From positions 3,080 through 9,530 of the forward strand of contig DGED01000056.1 in assembly GCA_002385755.1 (NCBI GenBank): a stretch of 6,451 bases of DNA, in the 5' to 3' direction. The notes beneath the pieces were generated by a model, which was not told the DNA's origin, ran no database searches, and saw only the letters and a program-made list of their open reading frames with translations. This DNA is from Caryophanales bacterium UBA3935 (GTDB taxonomy: Bacteria > Bacillota_I > Bacilli_A > ML615J-28 > CAG-698). A program made the translations under genes and the position numbers. Of this stretch, positions 5,004 to 6,451 are shown one piece after another (positions within the stretch are counted from its first letter, which is position 1; every line of letters begins with the position of its first letter).

Positions 5004-5796
5004 AATTAATAACGTCACCAAGATATTTAATAAAGACTTGACGCCCGAAGACGTCCGAGTCGCTTTGGATAACGTGTCGCTTTCTATCGAGGAAGGAGAA
5101 TTCGTGACGGTCATCGGCGGGAACGGCAGCGGTAAAACAACGCTTTTGAACGTTATTTCCGGTTCCGTGCTTCCCGACGCCGGACAAATCAGCATTAACG
5201 GCGCCGACGTTACGCGGCTCAAAGAACACGAGCGGGCGAAGTATATCGGCATCGTCTTTCAAGATCCGCTTTCGGGGACGGCCGCCAACATGTCGCTTGA
5301 GGAAAACCTCGCGATCGCCCTGCGCCGGCCGCGGCGGAAGGGGTTGCGCTGGGCGTTCTCCAAGGAAACCCGGGAGTTTTTCCGGGAAAAACTAAAAACA
5401 CTGAATCTAGGTCTTGAGGACCGGTTGACGCATAAGATCGGGTTTTTGTCCGGCGGCCAGCGCCAGGCGGTGACGCTTTTAATGGCGACGCTTGGCGAGC
5501 CGAAAGTATTGCTTCTCGACGAGCATACCGCCGCGCTCGACCCGAAAACGGCGAGGACGGTTCTTTCGATTACCGACGAAATCGTCTCTCAAAACAAACT
5601 AACGACGATCATGGTGACCCATAACATGCGGGACGCGTTAAGGTATGGCGACAGAATCTTGATGCTCGATAACGGGCGGGTTGTGTTTGACGCTTCCGGG
5701 GCCGTTAAGAAAAAGCTTACGATCGAAGACTTGCTCCGTAAATTCGAAGCCGCTGCCGATATCGAGTTGACCGATCAAATGCTTCTCGCCAGGTAA
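4996..5796 (+). CDS. ABC transporter ATP-binding protein (TrpZ-like)
   Basis: A 266-residue cytoplasmic ATPase that powers the adjacent permease. All motifs of an ABC ATPase are present and intact: Walker A GGNGSGKT (41-48), Q-loop Gln89 in VFQDP, signature LSGGQRQA (151-158), Walker B VLLLDE (171-176), D-loop AALDP and switch His209 in VTHNM. The start is taken as GTG 4996, which gives the standard N-terminus MLKINNVTKIF. A long GGAGGGGG ribosome site (4979-4986) lies upstream, and the start overlaps the permease stop by 8 nt, typical of coupled ABC genes. An in-frame TTG at 4942 would add 18 residues but has no ribosome site. A basic insert RRPRRKGLRW (110-119) follows the Q-loop and may contact the permease. 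It completes the operon. No good terminator is seen after it. Confidence 0.93.
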   Translation: MLKINNVTKIFNKDLTPEDVRVALDNVSLSIEEGEFVTVIGGNGSGKTTLLNVISGSVLPDAGQISINGADVTRLKEHERAKYIGIVFQDPLSGTAANMSLEENLAIALRRPRRKGLRWAFSKETREFFREKLKTLNLGLEDRLTHKIGFLSGGQRQAVTLLMATLGEPKVLLLDEHTAALDPKTARTVLSITDEIVSQNKLTTIMVTHNMRDALRYGDRILMLDNGRVVFDASGAVKKKLTIEDLLRKFEAAADIELTDQMLLAR

Positions 5797-5817
5797 GCGA
5801 TATATTCCAAAAAATTT

Positions 5818-5845
5818 TTGTTTTATTGGGCGAATATGATATAAT
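5818..5845 (+). promoter_or_regulatory. Promoter of the YtrB-like ATPase gene
   Basis: A perfect TATAAT (5840-5845) with extended -10 TG (5837-5838), giving the same TGATATAAT string as the leader promoter at 2810-2818. The -35 is weak: TTGTTT (5818-5823), 16 nt upstream. Transcription should start near 5852, just before the ribosome site GGGGGAGG (5853-5860). Confidence 0.6.
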
Positions 5846-5864
5846 ACCCGTAGGGGGAGGATTT

Positions 5865-6451
5865 ATGGATAACATTATCGTAAAAACTAGAAGCCTTACA
5901 AAAAGATACGGCGGTATTACCGCCTTACGCAATGTTAATCTGGAACTGCCTGCCGGGAAGATTATCGGTCTGATGGGTCCGAACGGCAGCGGGAAAACCA
6001 CGCTTTTAAAAATCCTCGCCAATTTGCTCATGACTTACGAAGGCGAGGTATTGATCAACGGCCATAAGCCGGGAATCGAATCGAAAAGGATTATTTCCTA
6101 TTTGCCAGATTGCAATTATCTTTCCGAACAGTGGACCGCGCTCGACGCGATCGCGTTTTTCCGCGATTTTTACGATGATTTTAACGAGAAAAAAGCTATG
6201 CGATTGCTTGAGCGCCTGCGGATCAACCCGCGTCAGAAGTTTAAGAGTTTGTCCAAAGGAACAAAGGATAAACTGCAACTCATCATGGTTTTGGCGCGAC
6301 AGGCCGGGATTTATCTTTTCGACGAGCCGATCGCCGGCGTCGATCCCGCGACCCGGGAGTTTATCTTCGAATTGATTTTGGAACACTATAACAAAGCCGG
6401 GACCGTCATCGTTTCCACCCATCTTATCAGCGATATTGAAAACATCGTCGA
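5865..6451 (+). CDS. YtrB-like ABC transporter ATPase, 5' part (3' end outside window)
   Basis: The first 195 residues of an ABC ATPase; the frame is open to the last base. Walker A GPNGSGKT (38-45), Walker B YLFDEP (150-155), D-loop AGVDP (157-161) and switch His186 in VSTHLISDIE are intact. The Q-loop region reads YLPDCNYL, with no obvious Gln, and the signature is LSKGT (129-133) instead of LSGGQ. Both departures are, as I recall them, features of the YtrB-type subfamily, whose ATPases pair with ABC-2-type membrane proteins and are often encoded after a GntR-family regulator (YtrA). No such regulator is visible just upstream; the gene has its own promoter and a strong ribosome site (GGGGGAGG, 4-nt spacing to ATG 5865). 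The partner permease is expected beyond the right edge. The role (export, possibly antibiotic or cell-envelope stress response) is uncertain. Confidence 0.85.
   Translation, partial: MDNIIVKTRSLTKRYGGITALRNVNLELPAGKIIGLMGPNGSGKTTLLKILANLLMTYEGEVLINGHKPGIESKRIISYLPDCNYLSEQWTALDAIAFFRDFYDDFNEKKAMRLLERLRINPRQKFKSLSKGTKDKLQLIMVLARQAGIYLFDEPIAGVDPATREFIFELILEHYNKAGTVIVSTHLISDIENIV

Noticed and set aside
3336..5401. Minus-strand open frames across the ABC operon
   Set aside because: These frames lie antisense to conserved transporter motifs, with no ribosome sites and no recognisable domains.
5807..5823. A-tract/T-tract palindrome after the operon as a terminator
   Set aside because: The AAAAAATTTTT palindrome has essentially no loop and no GC stem, so it should not terminate well.

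Overview
The window looks like a chromosomal segment of a Gram-positive, Bacillota-type bacterium, probably an uncultured lineage. The reasons are strong AGGAGG-type ribosome sites, extended -10 promoters, a lipoprotein-anchored ABC binding protein, a YtrB-like ATPase, and moderately GC-rich genes separated by AT-rich spacers. This placement is an inference. No marker gene for taxonomy is present.

Layout from left to right. Bases 1-1083 carry the 3' part of a copper-exporting P1B-type ATPase (copA), which begins inside its CPC metal motif. A bidirectional hairpin terminator (about 1100-1143) follows. On the minus strand, bases 1277-1155 encode a 40-residue microprotein with eight consecutive Cys and six consecutive Arg. 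It has its own promoter, a good ribosome site and the shared terminator. A divergent promoter drives a HAD-family phosphatase (1417-2127). Two small genes of unknown function follow: a three-helix membrane protein (2207-2497) and a 67-residue protein with a CxxCxC cluster (2517-2720).

The 382-base stretch 2721-3102 is the most interesting part. It has a strong promoter (2790-2818), a 24-codon leader peptide with seven consecutive Tyr codons (2845-2919), and alternative RNA hairpins ending in a terminator (3042-3077) just before the ribosome site of an ABC transporter operon. This is the layout of a ribosome-mediated transcription attenuator that would sense tyrosine (charged tRNA-Tyr). No T-box element is visible. 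The operon encodes a PF04392-type substrate-binding lipoprotein (3103-4080), a LivH-like permease (4092-5003) and an ATPase (4996-5796), in the style of TrpXYZ. The leader predicts that tyrosine, or a related aromatic compound, is the substrate.

A separate promoter then drives a YtrB-like ABC ATPase (5865 onward), which runs off the right edge of the window.
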